Shown here piece by piece: positions 4,930-6,592 of a DNA stretch of 6,592 bases. Location: contig PXSV01000189.1 in assembly GCA_003022685.1 (NCBI GenBank), forward strand, positions 1 through 6,592, given 5' to 3'. Both the position numbers and the translations under genes were made by a program. Position 1 is the first letter of the stretch; every line of letters begins with the position of its first letter. Under the pieces are notes generated by a model. That model had not been told where the DNA came from. It did no database searches and worked only from the letters and a program-made list of their open reading frames with translations. The DNA comes from Halobacteriales archaeon SW_9_67_24. Its GTDB lineage: Archaea > Halobacteriota > Halobacteria > Halobacteriales > Halococcaceae.

Positions 4930-5679
4930 CTACGCACCGTCGGCGGGTCCGTAGACATCGGTGCACGCCGTGGCGACGCGGTCGGGCGTCGCCCGGCCGG
5001 TGTACCCCTCCTGTAGCTCCCCGTCCTCGAACAGCGCCAGCGCCGGGGCGGCGTCGATGCCAGTCATTCGCCGGAACTCCGGACTGCTCTCGCCGTCGAG
5101 GCCGCCGACGGCCACCCCGTCGGGGACCGCCGCGAGGATGGCGTCGAGGTCCTCTTTCATCGCCTCGCAGGGATCACAATGATGTTTCCAGACCGTGACG
5201 ATCGCGCGGTCGTGGTCCGCGACGAACGCCTCGTAACTCCCGTCGTCGAGTTCGACCACCGCATCGGGAACCGGCGTTCCCGGTCCGAGTTCGTGGACGA
5301 CGCGCGCCATCCGTGCGAGGGTCGCCGTCGACGGCGATCGATCGAGGTGGGCGTCGATCGCGAGGAACGCGACGAACTCCTCGCGGGTGACGCCGAGGTC
5401 GTCGATCCGCTCGGCGGCGACGTCGGCCGAATCGAACCCGAACACCTCGGCGACCGACTCGTGGAACCGCTCGGCCGACGAATCGGCGTAGGTGTCGTGG
5501 TACACCGCGCGGGTGTCCTCGAACGCGGCGGTCGTGGTGACCGTCGCTGTCTCCGGATCGATCGAAACCACGCCGCCGTCGACGAGCGAATCGAGGAGCG
5601 CTTCGGCGTCGGGCTCGGTGTCGCCGGCGTCTACGCCCGGTCCGAGAGGGTCGTGTCGGGTGTCGGTGTCGTCGGTCAT
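4930..5679 (-). CDS. Thioredoxin-fold protein with CDPC active site and a long N-terminal extension
   Basis: A 249-residue, strongly acidic protein with no signal peptide or membrane helix, so cytoplasmic. The thioredoxin fold covers about residues 140-245. IVTVWKHHCDPCEAMKEDL (160-178) contains the CxxC redox pair C168 and C171; GIDAAPALALF (207-217) has the cis-proline at P212; EGYTGRA (224-230) matches the end of the fold. It should therefore be able to carry out thiol-disulfide exchange. The first 140 residues are an extension of unknown function, mostly helical and acidic, and longer than in a plain thioredoxin of about 110 residues. The ATG at 5679 overlaps the livF stop as ATGA, which fixes the start and indicates translational coupling; the frame stays open upstream only as a shadow of livF. 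A job in the same physiological setting as the transporter is implied by the operon, but no substrate can be named. Confidence 0.85.
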   Translation of the reverse strand: MTDDTDTRHDPLGPGVDAGDTEPDAEALLDSLVDGGVVSIDPETATVTTTAAFEDTRAVYHDTYADSSAERFHESVAEVFGFDSADVAAERIDDLGVTREEFVAFLAIDAHLDRSPSTATLARMARVVHELGPGTPVPDAVVELDDGSYEAFVADHDRAIVTVWKHHCDPCEAMKEDLDAILAAVPDGVAVGGLDGESSPEFRRMTGIDAAPALALFEDGELQEGYTGRATPDRVATACTDVYGPADGA

Positions 5680-6419
5680 ACGCCGAGGTACCGTTCGCGG
5701 GTTTCGTCGTCGGCCCGGAGCTCCCCGGCGGTGCCGTCGAACACGATCGTCCCCTGGTCGATCACGTAACACCGATCCGCGATCTGGATCGCCGCCGCGG
5801 CGTTCTGCTCGACCAGCAGGAGGGTCGTGCCCGCGTCGCGGATCCGCTCGATCGCGCTCTCGACCGCCTCGATTATCTGGGGCGCGAGCCCCTCGTAGGG
5901 TTCGTCGAGCATCAACAGCTCGGTGTTCTGTTTCAGCGCGCGCCCGATCGCGAGCATCTGCTGTTCGCCCCCCGAGAGCGTGCCGGCCTGTTGTGACTCG
6001 CGCTCTTCGAGCCGGGGGAAGAACTCGAAGACCTCCTCGGTCGACATCCCGCTCCGCTGGACCTGGACCGACCGCCCGAACGTGTTCGAGCGGTTCTTCG
6101 CGACGTCCGCGAGGTGGAGGTTCTCCCCCACTGTTAGATCCGCGAAGATCCGGCGTTCCTCGGGCACCAACGAGATCCCGGCCATCGAGACGTCCTCGAC
6201 CGCTCGCCCGGTGATGTCCTCGCCGTCGTAGGTGATCGTGCCGTCGCGGACTTCGGGTGGTTTCGAACTCGCGATCGAGCGCAGCGTCGTCGTCTTCCCC
6301 GCGCCGTTGCGCCCGAGCAGCGCACAGATCTCGCCGTCCTCGACCGTCATCGAGAGGTCGCGCAGGAGGTGGCTCTCGCCGTAGTACGCGTCGACTTCCT
6401 CAAGGGTGAGCAGGCTCAC
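5676..6419 (-). CDS. livF: Branched-chain amino acid type ABC importer, ATP-binding subunit LivF
   Basis: A 247-residue cytoplasmic ATPase that would drive import through the LivH/LivM-type permeases together with LivG. Motifs in order: Walker A GRNGAGKT (36-43), Q-loop region LVPEERRIF (84-92) with Glu in place of the usual Gln as in other LivF proteins, signature LSGGEQQ (148-154), Walker B LLMLDEP (168-174), and LLVEQNA (201-207), where the H-loop His is absent, again a LivF habit. The D-loop region reads PYEGLAP (174-180), with Tyr where Thr or Ser is more usual. The start is GTG at 6419, overlapping the livG stop as GTGA; GGTGGTG a few bases upstream could serve as a ribosome-binding site. 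The stop overlaps the next gene as ATGA. The family also imports urea and short-chain amides in some organisms, so the amino acid substrate is by homology only. Confidence 0.95.
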   Translation of the reverse strand: MSLLTLEEVDAYYGESHLLRDLSMTVEDGEICALLGRNGAGKTTTLRSIASSKPPEVRDGTITYDGEDITGRAVEDVSMAGISLVPEERRIFADLTVGENLHLADVAKNRSNTFGRSVQVQRSGMSTEEVFEFFPRLEERESQQAGTLSGGEQQMLAIGRALKQNTELLMLDEPYEGLAPQIIEAVESAIERIRDAGTTLLLVEQNAAAAIQIADRCYVIDQGTIVFDGTAGELRADDETRERYLGV

Positions 6420-6592
6420 AGCTCGACACCACCGAGATAGGCTTCCTGGACGGCCGGATCGCCCTGTATCTCCTCGGGGGTGCCCTCCGCGATGACCCGG
6501 CCCCGATTGAGGACGATGATGCGATCGGAGACCTCGAAGACGATCTCCATGTCGTGTTCGATCAACACCAGCGTGAGTCCGAGCTCCTCCTT
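6416..6592 (-). CDS. livG: ABC importer ATP-binding subunit LivG, 3' end only
   Basis: The visible 58 codons are the C-terminal end of an ABC ATPase of the LivG type; the gene runs off the right edge. LTLVLIEHDMEIVFEVSDRI contains the H-loop His (residue 13 of the visible part), which follows Walker B in the full protein. VLNRGRVIAEGTPEEIQGDP and the ending VQEAYLGGVEL are typical of LivG. LivG and LivF form the ATPase pair of one importer, and the 4-base GTGA overlap with livF supports co-translation. The Walker A, signature and Walker B motifs, and any permease or binding-protein genes, lie outside the window. Confidence 0.92.
   Translation of the reverse strand, partial: KEELGLTLVLIEHDMEIVFEVSDRIIVLNRGRVIAEGTPEEIQGDPAVQEAYLGGVEL

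Noticed and set aside
4157..4954. A 265-codon + strand frame covering the lipoprotein and usp genes
   Set aside because: It is an Arg-rich shadow frame across two recognised genes.
1..6592. tRNA, rRNA, CRISPR, insertion sequence or attachment site
   Set aside because: No cloverleaf, rRNA signature, regularly spaced repeat array, transposase motif or paired terminal repeats were seen on reading both strands.

Overview
The window looks like chromosomal DNA of an extremely halophilic archaeon (class Halobacteria). It has high GC, proteins rich in Asp/Glu (most visibly the thioredoxin-like protein and the tails of the first two cox-locus proteins), start codons with no clear Shine-Dalgarno, AT-rich boxes about 25-30 bases before starts (the leaderless promoter layout), and small membrane protein families known mainly from haloarchaeal cox loci. 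Genus cannot be fixed from this sequence alone.

Left part (1-3412) is a terminal oxidase locus on the + strand. It holds a two-helix membrane protein (DUF6684-like), then coxA, the catalytic subunit I of an A-type heme-copper oxidase with every key residue present and an acidic C-terminal tail, and then a second two-helix protein (DUF7520-like). Between coxA and that last gene, on the opposite strand, sits a 28-codon ORF for a single-helix membrane microprotein (2986-3072). It is easily missed and is the best candidate for something undescribed here. coxB and coxC are not in the window.

Middle part (3440-4856) holds a divergent pair: a secreted lipoprotein with a clear lipobox on the - strand and a universal stress protein (UspA family) on the + strand. 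Their only canonical start codons overlap in a shared CATG.

Right part (4930-6592) is the distal end of a - strand operon: livG (3' end only), livF and a thioredoxin-fold protein with a CDPC active site. Each junction has a 4-base overlap (GTGA, then ATGA), so the thioredoxin-like protein is probably translationally coupled to a branched-chain amino acid type ABC importer. The operon's promoter and its remaining transporter genes lie beyond base 6592. A pair of strong inverted repeats separates the converging usp and thioredoxin genes.

No rRNA, tRNA, CRISPR array, transposase or integration site was seen. Apart from the microprotein the gene content is ordinary for a haloarchaeon, and most unusual signals are in the intergenic DNA and at gene junctions.
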